The position numbers and the translations under genes were made by a program. 44,866 nt of DNA, taken from positions 1 through 44,866 of the forward strand of contig DATDGI010000079.1 of NCBI GenBank assembly GCA_036522155.1, read 5' to 3'. The stretch's first letter is position 1. Every line of letters starts with the position of its first letter. Below the pieces are notes generated by a model, which made no database searches, was not told the origin of the DNA, and saw nothing but the letters and a program-made list of their open reading frames with translations. Source of the DNA: UBA9676 sp036522155 (GTDB lineage Bacteria > Actinomycetota > Actinomycetes > Streptosporangiales > Streptosporangiaceae). Shown in pieces: positions 7,241 to 15,023 of the stretch.

Positions 7241-7705
7241 TCAGGCGGCGGCGGCCGGGTCGGCCACGGCCGGCCGGCGGCCTTCCCGGTGGGCCCGGCG
7301 GGCCTCGGCCAGGAACTCGCGCGAGCACATGGCGGACAGGACGGCGACGCCGCTGCGGTGCACCCGGATCTCGCCGTTGCGCACCTGGCCGGTGACCAGG
7401 ATGCGGCGGGCGCCTGGGGCCGGCGGGCGCTGCGCGTCCTTGACCCGGCCACGCCCGGACCGCCGCAGCTCCCAGTCGTCCACCATCGCGTCGTCGGGGA
7501 CCAGGAGTTTGAGCGTGGCGTGGTCGAGGTCCACCTCGACCTCGATGTCGCCGTCGGGAATCCGCGGGGAGCGCAGGTCCAGCACGGCGACCCCGCGATG
7601 GGAACGCACCTGGAACTGGCGCTCGGCGGTCCAGTTGCCGAGCCGCTTGGTCACGCAGTGGTGGGCCGCGATCCGGACCGGGCCGGCGGTGTTGGTGGTG
7701 CTCAC
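7241..7705 (-). CDS. conserved hypothetical protein (possible LiaF-like beta domain)
   Basis: A soluble 154-residue protein without signal peptide or membrane segment. The middle (RSHRGVAVLDLRSPRIPDGDIEVEVDLDHATLKLLVPD, in part) alternates hydrophobic and charged residues in a way that resembles beta-helical cell-envelope-stress domains such as the LiaF C-terminal region; the resemblance is weak. A second half contains ILVTGQVRNGEIRVHR and an Ala-rich end. The GTG at 7705 has AAGGAG six bases upstream. It diverges from the MFS exporter across a 180-base region with an AT-rich dyad and precedes padR. It is probably part of the same exporter regulon; the function is unknown. Confidence 0.7.
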   Translation of the reverse strand: MSTTNTAGPVRIAAHHCVTKRLGNWTAERQFQVRSHRGVAVLDLRSPRIPDGDIEVEVDLDHATLKLLVPDDAMVDDWELRRSGRGRVKDAQRPPAPGARRILVTGQVRNGEIRVHRSGVAVLSAMCSREFLAEARRAHREGRRPAVADPAAAA

Positions 7706-7744
7706 GGTTGGCTCCTTCGGTTTGCCGTGTCTTTGATCAGTCCC

Positions 7745-7766
7745 GATTATTCAATATTGATTAGTC
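7745..7766. promoter_or_regulatory. AT-rich 22-bp dyad, likely PadR operator
   Basis: The 22 bases centred on TCAATATTGA (7751-7760, a perfect palindrome) match their reverse complement at 9 of 11 pairs. It is the only AT-rich dyad between the divergent unknown gene and the MFS gene. PadR regulators bind such dyads, and a padR gene is two genes away. The assignment to this PadR is inference. Confidence 0.5.
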
Positions 7767-7884
7767 GATGTCAACTACTGCTCCGCGCGGATGATCCGGC
7801 GGCCGCTGGACTGGCCGGGATCGGCGCGCCAGGATCCGGGGAAGGACGTAGCACAACAGCGTGCCGACGGTGCGGAGGCCCCCC

Positions 7885-9936
7885 ATGGCGCAGGCAGCGG
7901 TCGCCGCCCCGGCCGGGCCCCCGGCACTCGGCCGGCGCCGGGTCTTCCTGATCATCGGGGCACTGCTGCTCGGCATGCTGCTGGCCGCGCTCGACCAGAC
8001 GATCGTGGCCACCGCGCTGCCGACCATCGCCGGCGACCTGCACGGCCTGGCCCACCTGTCCTGGGTGGTGACCGCCTACCTGCTGGCCAGCACGGTGTCC
8101 ACCCCGCTGTGGGGCAAGCTGGGCGACCAGTACGGGCGCAAGGTGTTCTTCCAGGCCGCCATCGTCATCTTCCTGGTGGGCTCGGTGCTGGCCGGCATCT
8201 CCCAGTCCATGCCGGAGCTGATCGCGTTCCGCGCGCTGCAGGGCATCGGCGGCGGTGGCCTGTTCGTGGGGGCGCAGGCCATCGTCGGGGACGTGGTCGC
8301 GCCCAGGGAACGGGGGCGGTACCAGGGGCTGTTTGGCGCGGTCTTCGGGGTCACCAGCGTGATCGGGCCGCTCATCGGCGGCGTGTTCGTGGACAACCTG
8401 TCCTGGCGCTGGGTGTTCTACATCAACCTGCCGGTCGGCGCGGTCGCGCTGGTGGTGGTCGCGGCCGTGCTGCCGGGCGGGCGCCGCGGGGAGCACCACC
8501 AGATCGACTACCTGGGCACGGCCCTGCTCGCCGGGGCGGCGACCAGCCTGGTGCTGCTCACCTCACTGGGCGGGATCACGTTCGCCTGGTCGTCGGCACC
8601 GATCTACACCCTGGCCGCCCTGGCGGTGGCCTGCACCGGGGCGTTCATCCTGGCCGAGCGGCGGGCGGCGGAGCCGGTGCTGCCCCTGCGGCTGTTCCGG
8701 GACCGGGTCTTCACCGCGTCCAGCGTGGTCGGGCTGGTGATCGGGTTCACGATGTTCGGCGCCCTCACCTACCTGCCCCAGTACATGCAGATCGTGAAGG
8801 GCGCCAGCCCCACCTCGTCCGGGCTGCGGCTGCTGCCCATGATGGCCGGGCTGCTGCTCACCTCGATCATCACCGGCCAGCTGGTCAGCCGGTGGGGGCG
8901 GTACAAGGTCTTCCCGATCGCCGGCACGGCGGTGATGACGCTCGGGCTGTTCCTGCTGTCCCGGCTCAGTGCCAGCACCGGGTCGCTGCAGGTGTCGCTG
9001 TCCATGTTCGTGCTCGGCGTGGGCATCGGCGCGTCCATGCAGGTGCTGGTCATCGCCGTGCAGAACTCGGTCGGCTACGCCGACCTGGGGGTGGCGACGT
9101 CGGGGGCGACGTTCTTCCGCTCCATCGGCGGGTCGTTCGGGACGGCTACGTTCGGCGCCGTGTTCGCCAACGTGCTGCCCGGCAACCTGGCCGCGCAGCT
9201 GAGCCGGCACGGAGTCCGGCTGCCGCCCGGGGTCTCGGCCGTCAGCGGGGCCAGCCCGGCCGCGCTGGCCCACCTGCCGGCGGCCGTGCACACCGCCTAT
9301 GTGGCGGGCTATGTGACGTCACTGCGGACGGTGTTCCTGTTCGCCGTGCCGTTCGGCGCGCTGGCGTTCCTGCTCAGCTGGCTGCAGAAGGAGGTACCGC
9401 TGCGGGCCACCGGGCGCGCACCCGACCCAGCGCAGACCCTCGCCCCCACGGCCATGCCGTCGGCGCGGGACTCCAGCCATGAGATGGAACGGGCCGTGAC
9501 GTCGCTGCTGTCGCGAGAGCGCCGCCGGGCCGTCTACGCCGAGCTGCTGGCGACGGCCAGGGTCAAGGGGACGCCACGGGCGGGCTGGCTGCTGCTCCGG
9601 GTGGGCGAGCATCCCGGGCTGAGCCGGCACCAGCTCGCGCTGGCCCTGCAGATCAGCGACGAGGCGCTGGACCATCGGCTCGCTGATCTGGTCGGGCTCG
9701 GCTACGCCCAGCCGCTGGCGGGCGGCTCCGGCCAGCCAGTCGTGCTGACCACGGCCGGCCAGCAGGCGTACCAGCACCTGTTCCTGGCGGGCCAGCAGCG
9801 GATCCGGGGCCTGTGCGACGACTGGCAGCCCGGCCAGTACCCGGCGCTGCTGGCGCTGATCACCAAGATCACGCACAAGCTCGCGGCCAGCGACGAGGGC
9901 CCGGGCCGGGAGCTGGAGGCGCCGGTCCAGGGCTGA
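7885..9936 (+). CDS. DHA2-family MFS drug exporter with C-terminal winged-helix domain
   Basis: A 683-residue protein. About residues 15-515 form a 14-helix EmrB/QacA-type proton antiporter: motif LDQTIVATALPTIAGDL in helix 1, GKLGDQYGRKVFF (motif A), ALQGIGGGGLF and the antiporter motif C region GPLIGGVFVDNLSWRWVFYINLP. The last 155 residues are soluble and read like a MarR/PadR-type winged helix: RAGWLLLRVGEHPGLSRHQLA, ALQISDEALDHRLADLVGLGYAQPL, VVLTTAGQQAYQ. The ATG at 7885 has GGAGG six bases upstream; an earlier GTG at 7861 is less likely. It probably exports a toxic amphipathic compound. The fused DNA-binding-like tail is unusual and may sense the drug or bind DNA at the membrane. Confidence 0.9.
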   Translation: MAQAAVAAPAGPPALGRRRVFLIIGALLLGMLLAALDQTIVATALPTIAGDLHGLAHLSWVVTAYLLASTVSTPLWGKLGDQYGRKVFFQAAIVIFLVGSVLAGISQSMPELIAFRALQGIGGGGLFVGAQAIVGDVVAPRERGRYQGLFGAVFGVTSVIGPLIGGVFVDNLSWRWVFYINLPVGAVALVVVAAVLPGGRRGEHHQIDYLGTALLAGAATSLVLLTSLGGITFAWSSAPIYTLAALAVACTGAFILAERRAAEPVLPLRLFRDRVFTASSVVGLVIGFTMFGALTYLPQYMQIVKGASPTSSGLRLLPMMAGLLLTSIITGQLVSRWGRYKVFPIAGTAVMTLGLFLLSRLSASTGSLQVSLSMFVLGVGIGASMQVLVIAVQNSVGYADLGVATSGATFFRSIGGSFGTATFGAVFANVLPGNLAAQLSRHGVRLPPGVSAVSGASPAALAHLPAAVHTAYVAGYVTSLRTVFLFAVPFGALAFLLSWLQKEVPLRATGRAPDPAQTLAPTAMPSARDSSHEMERAVTSLLSRERRRAVYAELLATARVKGTPRAGWLLLRVGEHPGLSRHQLALALQISDEALDHRLADLVGLGYAQPLAGGSGQPVVLTTAGQQAYQHLFLAGQQRIRGLCDDWQPGQYPALLALITKITHKLAASDEGPGRELEAPVQG

Positions 9937-9940
9937 CCCG

Positions 9941-9957
9941 GCCCGCGTCAGGCGGGC
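9941..9957. terminator. short convergent hairpin at the MFS/GMC gene ends
   Basis: GCCCGC (9941-9946) and GCGGGC (9952-9957) pair around GTCAG, which contains the TGA stop of the minus-strand GMC gene. It is short, with no T tract. Confidence 0.4.
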
Positions 9958-11588
9958 AGCGGCTCGGGTGCGGCCGCCGGGTCGGCCGGTTCCAGCGGGG
10001 CGCGGCCGATGATGAGATCGGCGGCCCGCTCGGCGATGGCGATGGTCGGCGCGTTGGTGTTGCCCCTGGGCACCACCGGCATGACCGAGGCGTCCACCAC
10101 CCGCAGCCGCTCCACCCCGCGCACCCGCAGTTCCGGGTCGACCACGCTGACCAGCTTGCTCGCGGCCAGCCGCGAGTCGCCGCCCATCGCGCACGTGCCG
10201 ACCGGGTGGTACAGCGTGCTCAGGTCGCGCCGGATGAACTCGCGCACCTGCGCGTCCGTGCGCACGTCCGGCCCGGGAGCCAGCTCGTCCTTACACGCCC
10301 GGCCGAGCGGGCCGGCCGTGGCGAACTCGCGGGCCATCCGCACCCCCACCACCAGCGGCTCGATGTCGGACGGGTCGGACAGGTAGGCGGGGTCGATGGC
10401 GGGCTTGTGCCGTGGGTCGGCCGTGCGCAGCCAGAGCTGGCCCCGGCTGCCGACCTCAACCAGGCCGATCAGCAGGGAGAACACCCGCTTGCTGGGATCA
10501 CCGAGCCCGGCCCGCTGGTAGGGCGTGGGCAGCGCGTGCCACTGCAGGTCCGGCGCGGCCAGCGACGGCCGGGTCCGGCTGAACCCGCCCGCCTCCGCGA
10601 CGTTGGAGGTCAGCGGGCCGGAGTGGCGCAGCCGCCAGCGGGCCAGGTTGGCCGGGGTGGATTCTTCCCACAGCCCTGGTGTGCGCGGGGTCTCCCACAT
10701 CGCGGTGACCACCGGATGATCCGACATGTTCGCGCCCACCCCTGGGCTGTCCACCCGCACCAGGATGCCGAGGTCACGCAGGTGATCGGCGGGGCCGACG
10801 CCGGACAGCATCAGCAGCTGCGGGCTGCCGATGGCACCCGCGGCCAGGATGACCTCGGTCTCGGCCCGTGCCAGTTCCTCCACGCCGCGCCGCAGATAGC
10901 GCACGCCGGCCGCCCGCCCGGCCTCGATCACCACCTGGACCGCCCGGGCGTCGGTCTGCACCTCTAGGTTGGGGCGGGCCAAGGCCGGCCGCAGGTAGGC
11001 GTCGGCGGCTGACCACCGGCGGCCGTCCCGCTGGGTGACCTGATAGAAGCCGCTGCCATCTTGCTGAGGGCCATTGAAGTCGTCGTTCTCGGCCAGCCCG
11101 CACTCGCGGGCGGAGAAGGTGAAGGCCCTGGTCAGCGGTGACCGGTACTTCAGGTCGGTGACCGACAGCGGCCCGCCGGCGCCGTGGTAGGCCGAGGCGC
11201 CACGGCTGTTGTCCTCCGCCCGGCGGAAGTAGGGCATCAGGTCGGTGTAGCCCCAGCCGTTGCAGCCGTAGTCGTCCCGCCAGGTGTCGTAGTCGTGCCG
11301 GGCGCCGCGGATGTAGATCATTGCGTTCATCGAGGACGAGCCGCCGAGCATCCGGCCCCGCGGCCAGTAGATGGCCCGGCCCGCCGCCCGCTCCTGCGGG
11401 ACGGTCCGGTAATCCCAGTCGTGGGTGCTCTGGAAGAGCAGGTTCAGCGCTGCCGGGATGTGGATCTCGTCGGCATCGTCCGGCGGCCCGGCCTCCAGCA
11501 GCAGCACCCGGGCGGCGGGGTTCTCCGACAGGCGAGCAGCCAGCACACATCCGGCGCTACCGGCACCGACAATGACATAGTCGTACAC
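9948..11588 (-). CDS. GMC family FAD-dependent oxidoreductase (choline dehydrogenase-like)
   Basis: A 546-residue GMC oxidoreductase. It begins VYDYVIVGAGSAGCVLAARL, the FAD Rossmann motif, followed by LLLEAG, PRGRMLGGSSSMNAMIYIRG (GMC signature 1), AAGAIGSPQLLMLSGVGP (signature 2), the catalytic His region LYHPVGTCAMG, and the end VDASVMPVVPRGNTNAPTIAIAE. It oxidises an alcohol, passing electrons from FADH2 to an acceptor or O2. Choline, polyethylene glycol and other alcohols are known substrates of relatives. The GTG at 11588 has GAGAAGG five bases upstream and opens directly on the dinucleotide fold. No betaine-aldehyde dehydrogenase is adjacent, although an aldehyde dehydrogenase lies 3.4 kb away. 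Confidence 0.92.
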   Translation of the reverse strand: MYDYVIVGAGSAGCVLAARLSENPAARVLLLEAGPPDDADEIHIPAALNLLFQSTHDWDYRTVPQERAAGRAIYWPRGRMLGGSSSMNAMIYIRGARHDYDTWRDDYGCNGWGYTDLMPYFRRAEDNSRGASAYHGAGGPLSVTDLKYRSPLTRAFTFSARECGLAENDDFNGPQQDGSGFYQVTQRDGRRWSAADAYLRPALARPNLEVQTDARAVQVVIEAGRAAGVRYLRRGVEELARAETEVILAAGAIGSPQLLMLSGVGPADHLRDLGILVRVDSPGVGANMSDHPVVTAMWETPRTPGLWEESTPANLARWRLRHSGPLTSNVAEAGGFSRTRPSLAAPDLQWHALPTPYQRAGLGDPSKRVFSLLIGLVEVGSRGQLWLRTADPRHKPAIDPAYLSDPSDIEPLVVGVRMAREFATAGPLGRACKDELAPGPDVRTDAQVREFIRRDLSTLYHPVGTCAMGGDSRLAASKLVSVVDPELRVRGVERLRVVDASVMPVVPRGNTNAPTIAIAERAADLIIGRAPLEPADPAAAPEPLPA

Positions 11589-11759
11589 GGCCACCTTCTC
11601 AACCACACATCGGGCTGTAGCCGACAACCCTATCGGGCGGCCAGGGCGGCGCCGGGGCAGTTGCCAGTGCCCGGGGCGCCCACTTCCGCGGGACCGGCGA
11701 TATACCTGGCCGGGCTCCCGCCGAGGCCCGCAGAAACCCGGGCGCCCGCCTGCGGATAC

Positions 11760-11795
11760 GGGTGCGCCCCCGGCCTCAAGGCCGGGGGCGCACCC
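11760..11795. other. perfect 17-bp inverted repeat between divergent genes
   Basis: The arms at 11760-11776 (starting GGGTGCGCCCCCGG) and 11779-11795 are exactly complementary, separated only by CA, so a 4-base loop is expected. There is no T tract. It lies between divergent genes, 172 bases upstream of the GMC start and 230 bases upstream of the adenosyltransferase, so it does not terminate either. It could be a leader structure of the GMC transcript, a REP-like element or the end of a small RNA. Confidence 0.6.
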
Positions 11796-11902
11796 TCCAA
11801 GCTGCCGGGCACGTCGCATTCCGGCGGGCCCCCGAGATCCGCCGGGCGAGTCAGCCGGCAGGCTAGCTCCATCGCTCCGAGTTATGGTAACTCTTCGCAT
11901 AT

Positions 11903-11921
11903 ACACGATGCCACATCGTGT
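11903..11921. promoter_or_regulatory. 19-bp perfect dyad, candidate operator
   Basis: ACACGATGCCACATCGTGT is two perfect 8-base arms around CCA. It lies in an AT-richer part of the divergent region between the GMC oxidoreductase and the adenosyltransferase. The size and symmetry fit a dimeric repressor such as TetR, GntR or LacI type; the cognate regulator is not identified. The 437-base region 11589-12025 otherwise holds the 17-bp hairpin and a -10 box, and no gene that I can support. Confidence 0.45.
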
Positions 11922-12013
11922 CCAAAATTGGAATAGCCCAGGTCAGACGATTGATCATATTGTTGGTTGTGGCCGTCTCGCGGGTGGTGCCGGGCGGCGG
12001 GAAGCCCAGCCGC

Positions 12014-12019
12014 TACGGT
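12014..12019 (+). promoter_or_regulatory. -10 box of likely leaderless promoter (TACGGT)
   Basis: TACGGT ends 6 bases before the ATG at 12026, too close for a leader. GGTGA overlapping it could act as a weak ribosome binding site on a longer transcript, so the call is tentative. Confidence 0.4.
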
Positions 12020-12025
12020 GATTTC

Positions 12026-12622
12026 ATGCCAGACGAGCGCCGCGACGAGCCTGTCGTCCTGTCCCGTATCTACACGCGCACCGGCGACGACGGGACCACC
12101 GCGCTGGGCGATGCCAGCCGCGTGGTGAAGACCGATCCCCGGCTGGCGGCCTACGCCGACGTGGACGAGGCCAACTGTGCCATCGGGACCGCCATCGCCC
12201 TGGGCGGGCTGGATGCCGGCCTGGCCGGGCTGCTCACCCGGATCCAGAACGAGATGTTCGACGTGGGCGCCGACCTGTGCAACCCGGTCCGGCCGGACCC
12301 GCCCTATCCCCCACTGCGGATCGACGACTCCTACGTGGCCGCGCTGGAAAGGGACTGCGACGAGCAGAACGCGGACCTGCCCACGCTGCGGAGTTTCGTG
12401 CTGCCGGGGGGCACGCCGGGGGCCGCCCTGCTGCACACGGCCAGGACCGTCGTCCGCCGGGCCGAGCGCAGCACCTGGGCCGCGCTGGCGGTCTACGGGG
12501 ACACCATGAACCCGCTCACCGCCCGCTACCTCAACCGCCTGTCCGACCTGCTGTTCATCCTCGCCCGCCGGGCCAACGCCGGCCACGGCGACGTCCTCTG
12601 GAAACCCGGCGGCGACCGCTAG
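12026..12622 (+). CDS. PduO-type cob(I)alamin adenosyltransferase
   Basis: A 198-residue ATP:corrinoid adenosyltransferase of the PduO class. RIYTRTGDDGTTALGDASRV (residues 12-31) is the ATP-binding N-terminal motif. Further marks are ADVDEANCAIG, QNEMFDVGADLC, the cobalamin-binding FVLPGGTPGAALLHTARTVVRRAER and the end YLNRLSDLLFILAR. It transfers the adenosyl group of ATP to cob(I)alamin, making coenzyme B12. Length is typical. The start at ATG 12026 gives the expected N-terminus before the motif. The position beyond the atp operon and DUF2550 gene, in convergent orientation, recurs in actinomycetes. A hairpin shared with the DUF2550 gene follows. Confidence 0.95.
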   Translation: MPDERRDEPVVLSRIYTRTGDDGTTALGDASRVVKTDPRLAAYADVDEANCAIGTAIALGGLDAGLAGLLTRIQNEMFDVGADLCNPVRPDPPYPPLRIDDSYVAALERDCDEQNADLPTLRSFVLPGGTPGAALLHTARTVVRRAERSTWAALAVYGDTMNPLTARYLNRLSDLLFILARRANAGHGDVLWKPGGDR

Positions 12623-12645
12623 CCCCGGACCGGGCGGGCCGGGGC
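12622..12645. terminator. convergent terminator-like hairpin
   Basis: GCCCCGG (12622-12628) pairs with CCGGGGC (12639-12645) between the convergent adenosyltransferase and DUF2550 genes. The left arm begins on the last base of the TAG stop. No T tract. Confidence 0.5.
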
Positions 12646-12661
12646 AGCGGGGCCAGCCGGA

Positions 12662-13108
12662 TCAGCCGGGCCAGGTGCGGTAGAAGCCGGGCGGGGCGGC
12701 TTCCAGCCAGGCCAGGAACCCGGTCAGCGCGGCTTCGCCCATCGCCAGCTCGACCGTGTCCTCGCTGTCCCCCGCCCGGCAGGCAATCACCACCATGCCC
12801 CGCCCGAGACGGACCGCCTCGGCCGCGTCGGCCTCGCGGCGGGACAGGACGGTCAGCGACCGGCGGGACAGGACCTGCTCGGGGGTGAGCAGCACCCCGA
12901 CCCCGTCGTACCAGCGCAGCTCGTCTGCGCCGTAGGCGGCCACGCCCAGCCGCCAGGTGCCGCCCGGCCTGCGCAGCCCGCATTCGACGGTGCCGCCGCC
13001 CCGGTCAAGCAGGATCCGGCGGCCCGCGATGCCGGCCGCCGCGAGCACCACGACTATCAGGAAGGCGGCGAAGATCCAGGCCGCGTCGAGCGCTAGCGCT
13101 CTGCTCAT
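12662..13108 (-). CDS. DUF2550 family membrane-anchored protein
   Basis: A protein of 148 residues with one N-terminal membrane helix (about residues 9-30, AAWIFAAFLIVVVLAAAGIAG). It is followed by a soluble domain with CGLRRPGGTWRLGVAAYGADELRWY and SRRSLTVLSRREADAAEA. This pattern matches the DUF2550 family that follows atpC in many actinomycetes. The function is unknown; the fixed position suggests an envelope or bioenergetic role. ATG 13108 is preceded by an in-frame GTG at 13111, and either could be used. It ends in a hairpin shared with the adenosyltransferase and starts 25 bases after the atpC stop. Confidence 0.85.
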   Translation of the reverse strand: MSRALALDAAWIFAAFLIVVVLAAAGIAGRRILLDRGGGTVECGLRRPGGTWRLGVAAYGADELRWYDGVGVLLTPEQVLSRRSLTVLSRREADAAEAVRLGRGMVVIACRAGDSEDTVELAMGEAALTGFLAWLEAAPPGFYRTWPG

Positions 13109-13132
13109 CACGGGCCCGGCCCCCGCCTGCGA

Positions 13133-13558
13133 TCAGGACCGCTCGCCAGCAGCCCGCAGCAGCGCCTGCGCATACTTGACCTCGGCCGGCTCGGAGTCCG
13201 CCGGGACCTGGCCAATGGCCGCCAGCGTCGCGTCCAGCTCGGCCCGGACGGCAACGGCATCCACCTGCGACCCGAGCTGGGCCTGCCGCCCCAGCACCGA
13301 CACCCGGTCGTCCGCGACCGACAGGAAGCCGCTGCTGACCGCGGCCAGCACTTCCATCCGGCCCCCGGATTCGGCGGCCCCGGCGGTGTCCTCGGGATCG
13401 AGGATCTGGACCAGGCTCCCCTCGGCCAGGATGCCGATCACCGGCGGATGCCCGGTCAGGACGCCCAGGTCCCCCTCCAGCGTCTTCGCGATCACCATCC
13501 GGGCGCGCCCGGACCAGATCTCCCCGTCCGGCACGACGACCTCGACCCGAAGCGTCAC
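13133..13558 (-). CDS. atpC: ATP synthase F1 epsilon subunit
   Basis: A 141-residue epsilon subunit. The N-terminal beta-sandwich reads LRVEVVVPDGEIWSGRARMVIAKTLEGDLGVLTGHPPVIGIL, interrupted by a longer loop (DPEDTAGAAESG) than in E. coli, then SGFLSVADDRVSVL. The C-terminal helical part is present (residues 100-141). Epsilon sits in the central stalk and restrains ATP hydrolysis. Its GTG start overlaps the atpD TGA as GTGA, showing translational coupling. It is the last gene of the atp operon; the DUF2550 gene follows after 24 bases. Confidence 0.96.
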   Translation of the reverse strand: MTLRVEVVVPDGEIWSGRARMVIAKTLEGDLGVLTGHPPVIGILAEGSLVQILDPEDTAGAAESGGRMEVLAAVSSGFLSVADDRVSVLGRQAQLGSQVDAVAVRAELDATLAAIGQVPADSEPAEVKYAQALLRAAGERS

Positions 13559-15012
13559 TGGCCCTCCAGCTCCTTGGCCTTGCGCTCGACGTCCTCTATC
13601 CCGCCGCACATGAAGAAGGCCTGCTCCGGGACGTGGTCGTACTTGCCCTCGGTGATCGCCTTGAACGAGGAGATGGTCTCCTCCAGCGGCACGAACACAC
13701 CCTCGATGCCGGTGAACTGCTCGGCCACATACATGGGGTGGGACAGGAACCGCTCGATCCGCCGCGCCCGCTGGACCGTGACCTTGTCCTCCTCCGACAG
13801 CTCGTCGACGCCCAGGATCGCGATGATGTCCTGCAGTTCCTTGTAGCGCTGCAGGATGCGCTGGACCTCGCGGGCCACGTCGTAGTGCTCCTGGCCGATG
13901 TACCTGGCGTCCAGGATCCGGGAGGTGGAGTCCAGCGGGTCCACCGCCGGGTAGATCCCCTTCTCGGTGATCGCCCGGGAGAGCACCGTGGTCGCGTCCA
14001 GGTGGGCGAACGTGGTGTGCGGCGCCGGGTCGGTGATGTCGTCGGCGGGCACGTAGATCGCCTGCATCGAGGTGATGGAGTGCCCGCGGGTGGAGGTGAT
14101 CCGCTCCTGCAGCTGGCCCATCTCGTCGGCCAGCGTGGGCTGGTAGCCGACCGCCGAGGGCATCCGGCCGAGCAGGGTGGACACCTCCGACCCGGCCTGG
14201 GTGAACCGGAAGATGTTGTCGATGAACAGCAGCACGTCCTGGCCCTGCACATCGCGGAAGTACTCGGCCATGGTCAGGGCGGCGAGCCCGACCCGCAGCC
14301 GGGTGCCGGGCGGCTCGTCCATCTGGCCGAACACCAGCGCGGTGTCCGCGATGACCCCCGACTCGGTCATCTCCAGGAACAGGTCGTTGCCCTCCCTGGT
14401 GCGCTCGCCGACCCCGGCGAAACAGGACACGCCGCCGAAGTTCTTGGCCACCCGGCGGATCATCTCCTGGATGAGCACCGTCTTGCCCACCCCGGCCCCG
14501 CCGAACAGGCCGATCTTGCCGCCGCTCACGTACGGGGTGAGCAGGTCGATGACCTTGATGCCGGTGATGAACATCTCGGTCCTCGGCTCGAGCTGGTCCA
14601 GCGGCGGCGCCGGCCGGTGGATCGGCCAGCGCTCGGTGATCTTCAGCGAGGCGGTCGGCACGTCCAGCGTCTCACCCAGCACGTTGAACACGTGGCCCTT
14701 GGTCATGTCGCCCACCGGGACCGAGATCGGCCCGCCGGTGCCGGTGACCGTGGCCCCGCGGACCAGCCCGTCGGTGGGCTGCATCGAGATGGCCCGGACC
14801 ACGTTGTCACCCAGGTGCTGGGCGACCTCCAGGGTCAGCGTGCTGGTCTGGCCCTCCATGGTCACGTCAACGTGCAGCGCGTCGTAGATCGCCGGCATGT
14901 CGTCAGCCGAGAACTCGACGTCCACGACCGGCCCGATGACCCGCGCGACCCGGCCGGTCTGGCTGACCGGCCCGCCCTCGGCGGCGGCTGCGTTCTTTGC
15001 GGTTGCGGTCAT
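13555..15012 (-). CDS. atpD: ATP synthase F1 beta subunit
   Basis: A 485-residue beta subunit. It carries Walker A GGAGVGKT, the catalytic Glu in GVGERTREG, Walker B LLFIDNIFRFTQAG, the arginine-contact loop ALTMAEYFRD, and the DELSEEDK motif before VQRARRIERFLSHPM. It forms the catalytic sites of F1. The start is placed at ATG 15012 (MTATAKN), matching mycobacterial N-termini. A GTG at 15024 overlapping the atpG stop (TAGTG) would add four residues and cannot be excluded. It is coupled to atpC. Confidence 0.98.
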   Translation of the reverse strand: MTATAKNAAAAEGGPVSQTGRVARVIGPVVDVEFSADDMPAIYDALHVDVTMEGQTSTLTLEVAQHLGDNVVRAISMQPTDGLVRGATVTGTGGPISVPVGDMTKGHVFNVLGETLDVPTASLKITERWPIHRPAPPLDQLEPRTEMFITGIKVIDLLTPYVSGGKIGLFGGAGVGKTVLIQEMIRRVAKNFGGVSCFAGVGERTREGNDLFLEMTESGVIADTALVFGQMDEPPGTRLRVGLAALTMAEYFRDVQGQDVLLFIDNIFRFTQAGSEVSTLLGRMPSAVGYQPTLADEMGQLQERITSTRGHSITSMQAIYVPADDITDPAPHTTFAHLDATTVLSRAITEKGIYPAVDPLDSTSRILDARYIGQEHYDVAREVQRILQRYKELQDIIAILGVDELSEEDKVTVQRARRIERFLSHPMYVAEQFTGIEGVFVPLEETISSFKAITEGKYDHVPEQAFFMCGGIEDVERKAKELEGQ

Positions 15013-15023
15013 GATCTCGCTCA

